The notes under the pieces are model-generated. The model saw only the letters and a list, made by a program, of their open reading frames with translations. It was not told where the DNA came from and did not search any database. Positions 16,341 to 25,400 of a stretch of 64,000 bases of DNA are shown here, piece by piece. The stretch comes from Aurantimonas coralicida DSM 14790 (GTDB lineage Bacteria > Pseudomonadota > Alphaproteobacteria > Rhizobiales > Rhizobiaceae), in contig NZ_ATXK01000003.1 of assembly GCF_000421645.1 (NCBI RefSeq), positions 349,769-413,768 on the forward strand. The letters run 5' to 3'. Numbering within the stretch: position 1 is the first letter of the stretch; every line of letters begins with the position of its first letter. The position numbers and the translations under genes were made by a program.

Positions 16341-16928
16341 ATGCCCGCCATGATCGACATAGTCGCGATATTGGTGACGATCCTGGCACCGCTGGTGCCG
16401 GCGATCCTGCTCTACAGGTCCGTCCCGTCCACCGGACAGGCGAGTGGCGCGCTGGCCGGCGTGAATTTCAAGCTCGGCGGCGCTGTCGCCGGCTATGTCG
16501 TGATCTTCCTCATCGCGATCCTGTTCCTGAAACCCATGACGATCAGCTCGCCCCGCTACGAGATCGTCAAGATGCAGGGCACGGTCGAGATCGGCGGCGT
16601 CGCCGAGAACGAGCTCGACATGCGATCCTTCCGGATGAGTATCAGTCCGCGGCAATGGGGACAGGAAGGCACGGTCGGCCCTCAGTTGGTGCGGTGGACG
16701 GCGTCGGTTCCCAGGAAGATCAACCCCGACGGCAAATCCCCCTGGTTTTTCGACTATTTCGTCGTCTCCTACGATGGGCACCAGAGCAAGATGATCCCGG
16801 TCAATGGCGGGACCCTGCTGAGCGGGATCGACACGATCGACTACGGCAAGCAGGTCCTCGAGCCCGTGCGCCGGGGAAGAGCATCGGAGATCATCCTCAG
16901 CGAAGCGGGAGGCCGCGCGGATGATTGA
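16341..16928 (+). CDS. Hypothetical membrane protein with two N-terminal helices
   Basis: 195 residues. Hydrophobic stretches at about 5-25 (IVAILVTILAPLVPAILLY) and 46-64 (AVAGYVVIFLIAILFLKPM) are followed by a C-terminal domain of about 130 residues that is probably periplasmic and rich in strands (YEIVKMQGTVEIGGVAENE, then SISPRQWGQEGTVG). I do not recognise the family. Its last 8 bases overlap the start of the next gene, which encodes a secreted protein, so the two are probably made together and may work together at the envelope. Confidence 0.6.
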   Translation: MPAMIDIVAILVTILAPLVPAILLYRSVPSTGQASGALAGVNFKLGGAVAGYVVIFLIAILFLKPMTISSPRYEIVKMQGTVEIGGVAENELDMRSFRMSISPRQWGQEGTVGPQLVRWTASVPRKINPDGKSPWFFDYFVVSYDGHQSKMIPVNGGTLLSGIDTIDYGKQVLEPVRRGRASEIILSEAGGRADD

Positions 16929-17334
16929 GACCAGGACTTCTCGATCAGCGATTGCGCTGTGCCTGGCGCTTCCCGCCCTGGCGATCGCGCTCGCAATGAA
17001 ACCCGTTCATGCCGGCGGCCTGTTCGGCGATCTGGTGGCGAGCGAGGCCGCCAATACCGGCGACGACGCATCCCCCAGGGCGCCGAGAAGCCGCGCAGGC
17101 AGGGAGAAGGCGCTGGCCGATCAGCTCATCAGCCTCTGTTCGGAGCCGGACACCTGCATGCAGGCCGTGACGAACGATTCCGGCTACTTCCAGTTCGATG
17201 ACGTTCCGCCCGGAACCTACACCCTTGAGACCCTGGGGCCGGACGGGAGCGTTGTCAGCGGAAGCGTCGACGTCGAGGCGGACTCGATGCAAGGGTTGAA
17301 GATCGTGACCCCGTCTGCCGCGTCGAAGAGGTGA
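16921..17334 (+). CDS. Secreted protein with carboxypeptidase-regulatory-like fold
   Basis: 137 residues with a signal peptide (hydrophobic residues 10-25, cleavage near PVHAGG). The C-terminal part, NDSGYFQFDDVPPGTYTLET, is the hallmark turn of the carboxypeptidase-regulatory-like or Cna-B beta-sandwich family. Two cysteines (CSEPDTC) just before it could form a disulfide. The domain is short (about 60 residues), so it is a minimal version. It overlaps the preceding membrane-protein gene by eight bases. Function unknown; a structural or binding role in the periplasm or cell surface is inference. Confidence 0.6.
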   Translation: MIETRTSRSAIALCLALPALAIALAMKPVHAGGLFGDLVASEAANTGDDASPRAPRSRAGREKALADQLISLCSEPDTCMQAVTNDSGYFQFDDVPPGTYTLETLGPDGSVVSGSVDVEADSMQGLKIVTPSAASKR

Positions 17335-17526
17335 GAGACCGCGAAACGGGATCGCGGTGATCGCCGAGTGCGTTCGTTTCCCAAGCCGAAGGCGCGATCG
17401 GGGATCTGCCAGCGGCGCCATGCTCTGACATGTCCGCAAACCGCTTCGAGGCAGGCCACCGTCCGACCCGACGATTGCCCGTCGACTGCCTCCCCGCCGC
17501 GTGATCCGCGTACCGCCGGCCTCGGT

Positions 17527-17910
17527 TCACGCAGCCGCGTGTTCGGCGCGCGGTTCCAGCTTCTGCGGTTTGCCGTAGAGGCCGATATTGGCGTCGCCCC
17601 ACTGCTTCAGCGATCGCAGGATCGGCTCCATGCTGCGGCCGAGCGGCGTCAGGCTGTATTCGACCTTCGGCGGCACCTGCGCATAGACCTTGCGGTCGAT
17701 GAGGCCGTCTTCCTCCATCTCCCGCAGCTGGTTCGTCAGCGTCCGCGGCGTGATGCTGACGAGATGCCGCTTCAGTTCGCCGAACCGCAACGTCCCGTCC
17801 AGCAGATGGAACAGGATCACCGACTTCCACTTGCCGTCGATCAGCCCGATGGCCGCCTCGACGGAGCAGCCGGGCGTGCAGTCGAACCGGGAATGCCGGA
17901 TCTTCGCCAT
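17527..17910 (-). CDS. HxlR-family transcriptional regulator
   Basis: 127 residues from ATG 17910. The winged-helix HxlR core is clear: CSVEAAIGLIDGKWKSVILF, LRFGELKRHLVSITPRTLTN, QLREMEEDGLIDRKVY and VEYSLTPLGRSMEPIL. Two N-terminal cysteines (FDCTPGC, residues 11 and 15) match the redox- or electrophile-sensing position in many HxlR proteins. It is divergent from the zinc-type oxidoreductase with 105 bases between starts, so that gene is the expected target, as in quinone- or aldehyde-responsive HxlR systems. A palindrome lies five bases upstream of its own start, suggesting autoregulation. Confidence 0.9.
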   Translation of the reverse strand: MAKIRHSRFDCTPGCSVEAAIGLIDGKWKSVILFHLLDGTLRFGELKRHLVSITPRTLTNQLREMEEDGLIDRKVYAQVPPKVEYSLTPLGRSMEPILRSLKQWGDANIGLYGKPQKLEPRAEHAAA

Positions 17911-17914
17911 GGTG

Positions 17915-17930
17915 GTATCCTTCTTGATAC
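17915..17930. promoter_or_regulatory. Candidate HxlR operator
   Basis: GTATC-cttctt-GATAC is a perfect 5-bp inverted repeat with six bases between, located 5-20 bases before the hxlR start and 86 bases before the oxidoreductase start. HxlR-type proteins bind such spaced palindromes as dimers; assignment to this regulator rests on position. Confidence 0.45.
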
Positions 17931-18015
17931 TAGTGGCGTCATTTGTGCGTATTGCTCTCATGCGAGCATAGGAACATCTTCGGCCCTGTTCAATCGGATG
18001 GTGTGACGGAGCAGG

Positions 18016-19029
18016 ATGATGGAAGCGATTGCGTACAGGAATGCCGGAACGATCGATCGGCCGGACGCGCTGGTCTACGTGGAACTCGACCGCCCCGTTC
18101 CGGCCGGCCGCGATCTTCTCGTCGAGGTGCGTGCGATCTCGGTCAATCCGGTCGACTACAAGATCCGGGCAAATGTCGATCCGGCCGGCGCGTGGAAGGT
18201 GCTGGGCTGGGACGCGGTGGGCCGTGTCGTCGAGGCCGGCGAATCCGTCGAGGGCTTCAAGGTCGGCGACGACGTCTACTATGCCGGATCGCTGGTGCGT
18301 CCCGGGGCCAACAGCCAGTTCCATCTCGTCGACGAGCGCATCGTCGGACACAAGCCGACCTCGCTCTCCGACGCCGAAGCGGCGGCGCTGCCGCTGACCG
18401 CGATCACGGCGTGGGAAATGCTGTTCGACCGGTTCGACCTGACCCGGCCGGTGCCGGGTTCGGCGAACGCCATCCTGATCATCGGCGGCGCCGGCGGTGT
18501 CGCGTCGATCGCCATTCAGCTGGTTCGGGCCCTGACCGACATGACGGTCATCGCCACGGCCTCGCGTCCCGAAACCCGCGACTGGGTCATGGATCTCGGC
18601 GCGCACCACGTCATCGATCACAGCAAGTCGCTGGCCGACGAGATCAGGGCCCTCGGCATCGGTGCGCCCGGCTTCGTCTTCTCGACCAACGGAACCGCCG
18701 ACAATCTGGACGCGATCGCCGAGCTGATCGCGCCGCAGGGACATTTCGGCCTGATCGACGACCCCGAGGCCCTGAATGTCTCGGCGTTCAAGCAGAAATC
18801 CGTCTCCACCCACTGGGAGTTCATGTTCACGCGATCGATGTTCGAGACCGCCGACATGAACGAACAGGGCAAGCTGCTCGACAAGGTCGCCGAGCTGATC
18901 GACACCGGCAAGGTCCGCACGACGCTGGGCGAGGTGATGACGCCGATCAATGCCGAGACCCTGAAGGAAGCACACCGCAAGTCCGAAACCGGCCGGGCCA
19001 AGGGCAAGATCGTCCTCGAAGGCTTCTGA
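18016..19029 (+). CDS. Zinc-type alcohol dehydrogenase-like quinone oxidoreductase (MDR superfamily)
   Basis: 337 residues. The medium-chain dehydrogenase layout is clear: a GroES-like N-terminus (LLVEVRAISVNPVDYKIRAN, VLGWDAVGRVVEAGE) and a Rossmann domain with IIGGAGGVASIAIQLVRAL for NADPH. The zinc-binding cysteines and the GHE motif of true alcohol dehydrogenases are absent, so this is the zinc-free quinone- or enone-reductase branch (ZADH1 type). It is transcribed away from the HxlR regulator, which probably controls it in response to electrophiles or quinones. A hairpin follows 39 bases downstream. Confidence 0.88.
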   Translation: MMEAIAYRNAGTIDRPDALVYVELDRPVPAGRDLLVEVRAISVNPVDYKIRANVDPAGAWKVLGWDAVGRVVEAGESVEGFKVGDDVYYAGSLVRPGANSQFHLVDERIVGHKPTSLSDAEAAALPLTAITAWEMLFDRFDLTRPVPGSANAILIIGGAGGVASIAIQLVRALTDMTVIATASRPETRDWVMDLGAHHVIDHSKSLADEIRALGIGAPGFVFSTNGTADNLDAIAELIAPQGHFGLIDDPEALNVSAFKQKSVSTHWEFMFTRSMFETADMNEQGKLLDKVAELIDTGKVRTTLGEVMTPINAETLKEAHRKSETGRAKGKIVLEGF

Positions 19030-19068
19030 CCGATTCGATTTAGATCGGCGGTCTCCCCGTCAGCGATC

Positions 19069-19104
19069 GCCCCGACCGGTCGGTTCACGTCTTCCGGTCG
19101 GGGC
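19069..19104. terminator. Convergent-gene hairpin between oxidoreductase and dacB
   Basis: GCCCCGACCGG (19069-19079) and CCGGTCGGGGC (19094-19104) form a perfect 11-bp stem with a 14-base loop, midway between two convergent genes. No T-tract follows on either strand, so it may act as an RNA-stabilising or Rho-assisted end rather than a strong intrinsic terminator. Confidence 0.55.
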
Positions 19105-19174
19105 AGATTGGTCCATTACCCACGCGAATGCAGCGCTCGCACGATCGGGCCGTTCAGTGCACAGCCGGCTTTTG

Positions 19175-20365
19175 TCAGAAGCCGCGTTCGATGGCGGTGA
19201 GCAGGCGGAAGCGCAGCTTGCCGCCGCCGTTCAGCGAGATCACGAACCGCACGTCGCCGTGCCCTGCGGTCCTGGCGAAGCCCGCCAGCGTGCTGACGCC
19301 CGAGAAGGTGCCGGTCTTGTAGCGGGAGCCGGCGCGGGTCTTGCGCAGGAGCTCGGCGTGAGGGGCGAAATGGCCCAGCACGCGGGCAAGGCCGCGCGCC
19401 GTGAAGCTATTGTCGCGGCTGATGCCCGAGCCTTCCACCAGTTGCATCGCGTCGGGTACGTTATGCGCGGCGAAGATCTCGCGCGCGACACGGATCGATT
19501 TCTCGAGGCTGACCGGGCCGCCCTCGCGATGCGCGCCGATCTCCAGAAAGACCTGGTTGGCGATGTAGTTGTTCGAGCCGATCAGCATTTGCCGCAGGAT
19601 TTCAGCAAGATCGCGCGACTGCTCGTGCACATAGACCGGTGTCATCCCGGCGGGGGCCGGCCCGAGCGATATGTCGCCCTCGATACTGCCGCCGGACCGC
19701 TCGATGAAGGCGGCAAGCAGCTCGCCGGCATAGCGGATGCCGATGCTCGGATCTTCCTGGGTCAGGCTGATCCGGCTGCGGCCGTTGGGGCCGCGCGCAC
19801 GGAACTGGCTGATGGCGAGGGGCGTGATCGGCGTCTGCTCCTCGGCGGACCGGACCGTCTGGCCGTTGCGACGGGCGTTGATCGTGTTGAAGTTGACGGC
19901 GAGGGCCGAATTCAGCGCATCATAGGCTTCGTCGGTGGCCTCGATCCCCGGAATGCTAAGCTCGGCGGGATAGTAGCTCGCATCGACCACGATGCCGGTG
20001 AAGGGCTCCGTGCCGGTTTCCTCGAGGAGCTTCGGCGCGAGCACGGCGAGTTCCTCGGAGACCAGGAACGGGTCGCCGCCGCCGCGCACATACAGGACCC
20101 TGTCGTCGCCGAGATAGAACTGCGTCTTGAAGCGGTAGTCGCCGCCAAGAACCTCCATCGCCAGCCACGCCGTGACGAGTTTGGCGACCGACGCAGGGAC
20201 GAAGGGCTTGTCGGCGTTCTGGGCGAGCAGCTCGTTGCCGTCTTCGTCCAGCACGAACACCAGCCCGGACGGCGCGAGGGACGCGACCCTGTCCTTGACG
20301 TCAGCGGCGGTCTGGACTTGCAGCAGAAGCACCGCGAAGACCGTGGCAAGCAGGCGAGACCACAT
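19175..20365 (-). CDS. dacB: D-alanyl-D-alanine carboxypeptidase/endopeptidase, PBP4 (DacB) family
   Basis: 396 residues with an N-terminal signal peptide (LLATVFAVLLLQVQTAA). The serine-peptidase S13 triad is complete: VPASVAKLVTAW (SxxK), LIGSNNYIANQVF (SxN) and SRYKTGTFSGVSTLAG (KTG). It is periplasmic and trims or cleaves cross-links in peptidoglycan. The large inserted domain between the SxxK and SxN motifs typical of PBP4 is present but short. The protein ends soon after the KTG region. It is the last gene of a minus-strand series, 89 bases after the membrane protein of the MoxR cluster. Confidence 0.9.
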   Translation of the reverse strand: MWSRLLATVFAVLLLQVQTAADVKDRVASLAPSGLVFVLDEDGNELLAQNADKPFVPASVAKLVTAWLAMEVLGGDYRFKTQFYLGDDRVLYVRGGGDPFLVSEELAVLAPKLLEETGTEPFTGIVVDASYYPAELSIPGIEATDEAYDALNSALAVNFNTINARRNGQTVRSAEEQTPITPLAISQFRARGPNGRSRISLTQEDPSIGIRYAGELLAAFIERSGGSIEGDISLGPAPAGMTPVYVHEQSRDLAEILRQMLIGSNNYIANQVFLEIGAHREGGPVSLEKSIRVAREIFAAHNVPDAMQLVEGSGISRDNSFTARGLARVLGHFAPHAELLRKTRAGSRYKTGTFSGVSTLAGFARTAGHGDVRFVISLNGGGKLRFRLLTAIERGF

Positions 20366-20454
20366 GGCGGCTCCAGCATGTTCGGCGTGTCGACGTGTTC
20401 CTCACACTAGAGGTGCCGATGCGTTAGGCAAGGCTCTCGACAGAGGCGCCAGTC

Positions 20455-22536
20455 TTACCGCCCTTCGCGATACCAGGTCGCCGACAGCGCCATGAGCAGC
20501 ACGGCAAGGCCAAGGAAGCCGGCGAAGAGAGGCGTGCGGTCGACGCCGCGCAGCACCGTCTCGTCGGTGGTCTTCAGGCCGATCCAGTCGCGACCGTCGG
20601 CATTGGCGCGGCCGCTGACCGGCACGACCCGCAGGAATGATAATTCGCCGTCACCGTCGGCCACCCGGCGCACGCTGCCGCGGGTGGCATCCGAAAGCGG
20701 CTGCAGCTTGTCGCCGGTGGAGATGGCTTCGCGATATTCGCGCGGATTGACCGGACCGACATTGGCCAGCGCCCGCAGATCGTCGTTGGCCGCCTGGAAC
20801 AGTCCGAGTTCTTCGGTCTCCAGCACGCCTTCGTAGCGGCCGGCACCCACCTCGTTCAGCGGCAGCGTCACCGCTCCGCCCGATGGCGTCAGGACGGTGG
20901 CAGGGCCGGGGGCATCGCCAATGGTCTGGCGCGTGACGACGAGGTCGGAACCGCGGGCCTCGGCGTCCAGCGCTTCTTCCTCCAGTTCCGGCTCCTTCAT
21001 CAGCCAATGGGCGAGACGGCGGAACAGGGCGACATGCGGACCGCCGCCTTCGAAGCCGCGCGACCACAGCCATTCCTGATCGGACAGGAGAAGCGCGATG
21101 CGGCCTTCGCCGACCCGGTCCAGCACCAGGAGCGGCTTGCCGTCCGGCCCGTCCATCACGGTTTCGCCCTCCGGCTCGCTGACGTCGATCGAGCGGAACC
21201 AGCGGCTCCAGTCCGGCGGCTCGCTGGCCGAGCCGGGCAGGTTGCGCGTCACCGGATGCTTGCGGCCGATCTCCGAGATCTGCGGCCGGAAGGCACTCTG
21301 TTCGATGTCGCCCGTGGGCAGGGCCGGCAGGATCGATTGCAGCGGCGTGCGGGCGACGCTCTCCTGGCTGGCATATTCCGGGCCGGAGGCGATCAGCATC
21401 GCGCCGCCATTCTGCACATACTGGGCGATGTAGTCGAAATAGAGCGACGGCAGCACGCCGCGCTCCTGATAGCGGTCGAAGATGATCAGGTCGAAATCGT
21501 CGATCTTCTCGACGAAGAGCTCGCGCGTCGGGAAGGCGATGAGCGACAGCTGGTCGATCGGCGTGCCGTCCTGCTTTTCCGGCGGCCGCAGGATGGTGAA
21601 ATGCACCAGATCGACGGCGGCGTCGGATTTCAGGAGATTGCGCCAGGTCCGTTCGCCGGCATGGGGTTCGCCCGAGACCAGCAGCACGCGCAGGTTCTCC
21701 CGGATACCGTCGACCACCGCGATCGCGCGGTTATTGACGGGGGTGATCTCGTTCGGGTCACGGGCGGCAACGAGTTCGAGGATGTTCTTGCCGGCGCGCG
21801 GCAGCTGGAAGACGAACTCCCCATCGCCGCCGGGGCGCACGCTCTCGCGGGAGATCAGGTCGCCATTCAGGAAGACCTGCACCTCGACCGGCCGGTCGGA
21901 AGCGGCCGGGCCGTCTTCCAGGACGCGGTAGCGCAGCCTCTGGTCCTCGTCGACCAGGCCGAAGCGCGGGCTGGTGGTAATCTCGATGCGCCGGTCGAAT
22001 TCGTCCGGCTGACCGGTGATCAGACCATGCACCGGCGCGTCGAAGCCGAGTGCCTGGGCTTCGGCCGGAATGTCGTGGATCTGGCCGTCCGTCACCATGA
22101 TGGCGCCGGCAACGCGGGCCGGCGCGACATCCTTGAGCGCGCCGGAGAGAGCGGCGAACAGGGCCGTGGTGGCGCCGTCGGTGGGTGAGGCGCCGGAGCG
22201 GGCCTCGACGGTGCGCACTTCGAATTCGGGATAGCGGGCAAGGCCCTCCTTCAGCGCCGCTTCCGTAGCGTCGGCCTGGGCGTTGCGCTCGCCTATGGTC
22301 TGGCTCTGGCTGCGGTCGACCACGAGGGCGACGACGCTCTTCAGCGGATCACGCTCTTCCTGCAGCACCACCGGATTCATGATCGCGAGCAGCAGCGCCG
22401 CAATGGCGAGGATGCGCACCAGCGCGCCGCGGATGCGCGCAACCACCAGCGCCAGCGCGAGCAGCACCGCCGGGACCGCGAGCAGGGCGATCACCGTCCA
22501 GGAAAAGAACGGCGCGAAATCGACCGACCAGTTCAT
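20455..22536 (-). CDS. Membrane protein with VWA-like and glutamine-amidotransferase-like regions
   Basis: 693 residues. Two hydrophobic helices start the protein (SWTVIALLAVPAVLLALAL and LVRILAIAALLLAIMN), and one near the end (FAGFLGLAVLLMALSATWY) anchors it again. After the first pair, VVALVVDRSQSQTIGERNAQ contains a DxSxS pattern like the metal-ion site of von Willebrand A domains. The middle part (LIIFDRYQERGVLPSLYFDY, then NGGAMLIASGPEYASQES) resembles class-I amidotransferase-like folds without a catalytic cysteine. This protein accompanies DUF4159 in rhizobial MoxR clusters. Its ATG overlaps the DUF4159 stop (ATGA), so it is the fourth member of the operon. Function unknown. Confidence 0.75.
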   Translation of the reverse strand: MNWSVDFAPFFSWTVIALLAVPAVLLALALVVARIRGALVRILAIAALLLAIMNPVVLQEERDPLKSVVALVVDRSQSQTIGERNAQADATEAALKEGLARYPEFEVRTVEARSGASPTDGATTALFAALSGALKDVAPARVAGAIMVTDGQIHDIPAEAQALGFDAPVHGLITGQPDEFDRRIEITTSPRFGLVDEDQRLRYRVLEDGPAASDRPVEVQVFLNGDLISRESVRPGGDGEFVFQLPRAGKNILELVAARDPNEITPVNNRAIAVVDGIRENLRVLLVSGEPHAGERTWRNLLKSDAAVDLVHFTILRPPEKQDGTPIDQLSLIAFPTRELFVEKIDDFDLIIFDRYQERGVLPSLYFDYIAQYVQNGGAMLIASGPEYASQESVARTPLQSILPALPTGDIEQSAFRPQISEIGRKHPVTRNLPGSASEPPDWSRWFRSIDVSEPEGETVMDGPDGKPLLVLDRVGEGRIALLLSDQEWLWSRGFEGGGPHVALFRRLAHWLMKEPELEEEALDAEARGSDLVVTRQTIGDAPGPATVLTPSGGAVTLPLNEVGAGRYEGVLETEELGLFQAANDDLRALANVGPVNPREYREAISTGDKLQPLSDATRGSVRRVADGDGELSFLRVVPVSGRANADGRDWIGLKTTDETVLRGVDRTPLFAGFLGLAVLLMALSATWYREGR

Positions 22537-25400
22537 TGGCCCAGCCTTTCCAGGAGCGCCGGCACATGCACCTGATCGGCCTTGTAGTTGCCGGTCAGCA
22601 CGTACATCACGATGTTCACGCCCGCCCTATAGGCATATTCGCGCTGCGCGGGATCGGCGGAATCCGTCGGGAACAGGAACAGGCCCTGGCTGTCGACCGC
22701 CCAGGCGCTGGCGAAATCGTTCGATGTGATCATGATCGAGGAGACGCCGTCACCGCCGCGCGCCGGCCGCGCGCCGCCTTCGCCGTCGCGCACCAGCGAT
22801 TCCACCCAGAGCTGGGAGCCGGTGTGGCGGCCGGGAAAGTCGTCCAGCATGTAGAAGGCCTTGGTCAGGACGTGGTCGGTCGGCACCGGGTCCAGCGGCG
22901 GCACGTCGAGATCGGCGAGGATCTCGCGCAGCCGGCGCTGTCCTGCCGAGACGTTGCCGCCGGACAGGCCGGAGATCGGATCGTCGGCCACGTCGAACAG
23001 CACCGTGCCTCCCTGCTTCATGTAGGCATCCATGCGCCCGATTGCGGTTTCGCTCGGCATCGGTGCACTGGCGTCGATCGGCCAGTAGATGATCGGGAAG
23101 AAGGCGAGTTCGTCGGTGGCGATGTCGACGCCCATCGGCTCGCCTGGCTCCAGCGCCGTCTTGGCGGTGATGAATTGCGACAGGCCGGACAGGCCCTGGC
23201 GCGAGATCTCGTCGGTCGCTTCGTCGCCGGTCAGCACATAGGCCAGATGCGTCGTCTCCGTCGCCCGGATCGCCCGTTCGACATCGACGTCGTCGTCCGC
23301 TGCCGGCTGACCGGATTGCGTCGGTGCCGGCTCCTGTGCGCGGGCATCCGGGACCGTGGCGACCAGTCCGATCACCGCAATCGCGAGGATCGAAGGGAGC
23401 GCGCCGGCACGGCCGCGCGAAAAGCTGTTGCCGATGCGGGTCGCCGCACCGTTCAGCCAGAGCAGAGCCAGCGCGTCGAGCGCGAAGAGGACAAGGGCGG
23501 CGGCAAACAGCCAGGGCGCCAGATCGACGGCATTCTCGCCGCCATAGCCGCGCGCCTCGACCGGCGCACCGAGATCCAGCGCAGGCAGCAGCTGCAATTC
23601 GGCGTCGGCCGGCAGGAGGTTGTGGGCGAGATAGCCTTCCTCGCTGCCATAGAGGCCCGGCGGGTTTTCGCGTGTCACCGGCTGGTCGCCATTGGCGACG
23701 GGCTGCAGCGGCTGGACGTCGGCTCCGGGGCTGGTAAGGCGGCCCTGACCGTCGAGCACGCGATAGGGCGGCAGGCTGTCGGCGGCGGTGCGGCCTTCGC
23801 TGGGGCCGGCACCCGCCCGCGACAGCGTCACGATCCGCCGCAGCATTTCCACGAAGGCACCGGAGATCGGCAGGTTCGACCAGGTCGCCTCGGCGGTGAC
23901 GTGGAAGAGGACGATGGTGCCGGCCCCCACCGTCTCGGCGGTCACAAGCGGGGTACCGTCGGCAAGGCTCGCCCATGTCCGCTCGGACAAATCCGCCGCC
24001 GGCTCGGCGAGGATCTGGCGGGTCACTGTGACGTCTTCCGGCACGGCGATCCCGGCAAAGGGTTCGTCGTCGGGCATCGGCGCGATCTTCTGGGGCTCGG
24101 ACCAAGACATGGCGCCGCCGAGCTGGCGTTCGCCCGTACGCAGGCGCACCGGCACCAGCGTGTCGTCGCCCGGCGCGGCGGCGAGGCGCGGGCCGGCAAA
24201 GCGCAGGAGATAGCCGCCATCCTCGACGAAGCCCTGCAGCGCCTCGCGGGCATTGTCGGGCAGAATGCCGATATCGGCAAGGACGATGACCGAGGGCCGC
24301 CGCGCGATCAGCGCCGGGATGGCCTCGGAGAGATTGGCGCTCTGCGGTCGCACGAGATCGGCAAAGGGCTCCAGCGCCCGGGTGATGTAGTAGAGCGGCG
24401 ACAGCAGCGGCTGGGCGAGGTCAGAGGATTCGCCCGAGACCAGCGCGACCCGGCGGCGCCGGAAGCTGTCGTCGACCAGCCGAACCGCGCCGGCGGTCTC
24501 GGCGCCCTCGACCTCCAGCCGCGCGATGTCGTTGCGCAGTTCCACGGGGATCGCGAAGCGGGCTTCGGCACTGGCCGACCCGGCTGCGAAATCGAGGGAC
24601 GTGCGACCGATCTCGCGCTCCTGCGCGTCGATCGCGCGAACGGCAAAGCTACGCGGTTCGGCCACCCCGGGGCGGACAGCCTGCACGACCAGCGCTTCCG
24701 TCGAATTGTCGGCGCCCGTGAGGCCGACGAGACCGCCAACCTCCGGCGCATAGACGATGGCCTGCGACGGGGCGAGGGCGGCAAGGCTGCGGCTGGCAGC
24801 GTCGGTTCCCTCGGCATCGAGACCGTCGGCGACGAAGGCCAGCGAGCCGACGCGGTTGCCCGCAAGCGCGGTCGCGATACGCTCGGCTGCGGCTGCCCGG
24901 TCGGCGGGGATGGGGCGCGGTGAAGCCGCGGCGAGGCGCTCCAGCGCGGCGTTGGCTTCGACGGGGGTCGCGTCGTCGGACTGGCCCTCGGCCGTGAAGG
25001 CGAGGGAGACAGGGCGCCCAGCTTCGCCGGCTTCGCGGATCAGCCCTTCGGCAGCCGTCCGCCGCACATCGAAATCGCCGCCGCTGGCCCAGCCATTGTC
25101 GACCAGCAGCGCCAACGGCCCGGTGCCGGTCAACTGGCCCTCGCGCGGATTGAGGGTCGGGGCGGCCAAGGCGAAGATGATCAGCGCGGCGAGCAGCAGG
25201 CGCAGCAACGTCAGCCACCATGGGCTCTTCGACGGCGTCTCCTCGCGCTTGAGCACCCGTTCGAGGATGCGCAGCGGCGGAAAGGTCTCCATCTGCGGCC
25301 GCGGCGGCGTCAGCTTCAAGAGCCACCAGATCGCCGGCAGTGCCAGAAGCCCGAACAGCACCAGTGGCGCACCGAACGAAAGGGCGAGCCCGCCGATCAA
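22533..25400 (-). CDS. BatA-type membrane protein with C-terminal DUF4159 domain
   Basis: 955 residues from a TTG start (25400) that overlaps the DUF58 stop as TTGA; GGGAG lies seven bases upstream. The N-terminus is the two-helix BatA module (LVLFGLLALPAIWWLLKLTP and LLRLLLAALIIFALAAPTLN) joined by a basic loop. A degenerate VWA-like segment follows (LALLVDNGWASGGDFDVRR), then a long extracytoplasmic part. Near residue 660 there is another helix (PWLFAAALVLFALDALALLW), and the last 220 residues are DUF4159 (LAFFPIIYWPID, FDVADDPISG, FYMLDDFPGRHTG). With MoxR and DUF58 it probably forms an inner-membrane assembly affecting the envelope. The open frame continues upstream into DUF58 sequence, but that part is not coding. 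Confidence 0.8.
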   Translation of the reverse strand: MIGGLALSFGAPLVLFGLLALPAIWWLLKLTPPRPQMETFPPLRILERVLKREETPSKSPWWLTLLRLLLAALIIFALAAPTLNPREGQLTGTGPLALLVDNGWASGGDFDVRRTAAEGLIREAGEAGRPVSLAFTAEGQSDDATPVEANAALERLAAASPRPIPADRAAAAERIATALAGNRVGSLAFVADGLDAEGTDAASRSLAALAPSQAIVYAPEVGGLVGLTGADNSTEALVVQAVRPGVAEPRSFAVRAIDAQEREIGRTSLDFAAGSASAEARFAIPVELRNDIARLEVEGAETAGAVRLVDDSFRRRRVALVSGESSDLAQPLLSPLYYITRALEPFADLVRPQSANLSEAIPALIARRPSVIVLADIGILPDNAREALQGFVEDGGYLLRFAGPRLAAAPGDDTLVPVRLRTGERQLGGAMSWSEPQKIAPMPDDEPFAGIAVPEDVTVTRQILAEPAADLSERTWASLADGTPLVTAETVGAGTIVLFHVTAEATWSNLPISGAFVEMLRRIVTLSRAGAGPSEGRTAADSLPPYRVLDGQGRLTSPGADVQPLQPVANGDQPVTRENPPGLYGSEEGYLAHNLLPADAELQLLPALDLGAPVEARGYGGENAVDLAPWLFAAALVLFALDALALLWLNGAATRIGNSFSRGRAGALPSILAIAVIGLVATVPDARAQEPAPTQSGQPAADDDVDVERAIRATETTHLAYVLTGDEATDEISRQGLSGLSQFITAKTALEPGEPMGVDIATDELAFFPIIYWPIDASAPMPSETAIGRMDAYMKQGGTVLFDVADDPISGLSGGNVSAGQRRLREILADLDVPPLDPVPTDHVLTKAFYMLDDFPGRHTGSQLWVESLVRDGEGGARPARGGDGVSSIMITSNDFASAWAVDSQGLFLFPTDSADPAQREYAYRAGVNIVMYVLTGNYKADQVHVPALLERLGQ

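Noticed and set aside
22536..24923. A 795-codon plus-strand open frame over the DUF4159 gene.
   Set aside because: Antisense shadow; low complexity in Arg/Gly/Asp and no domain.
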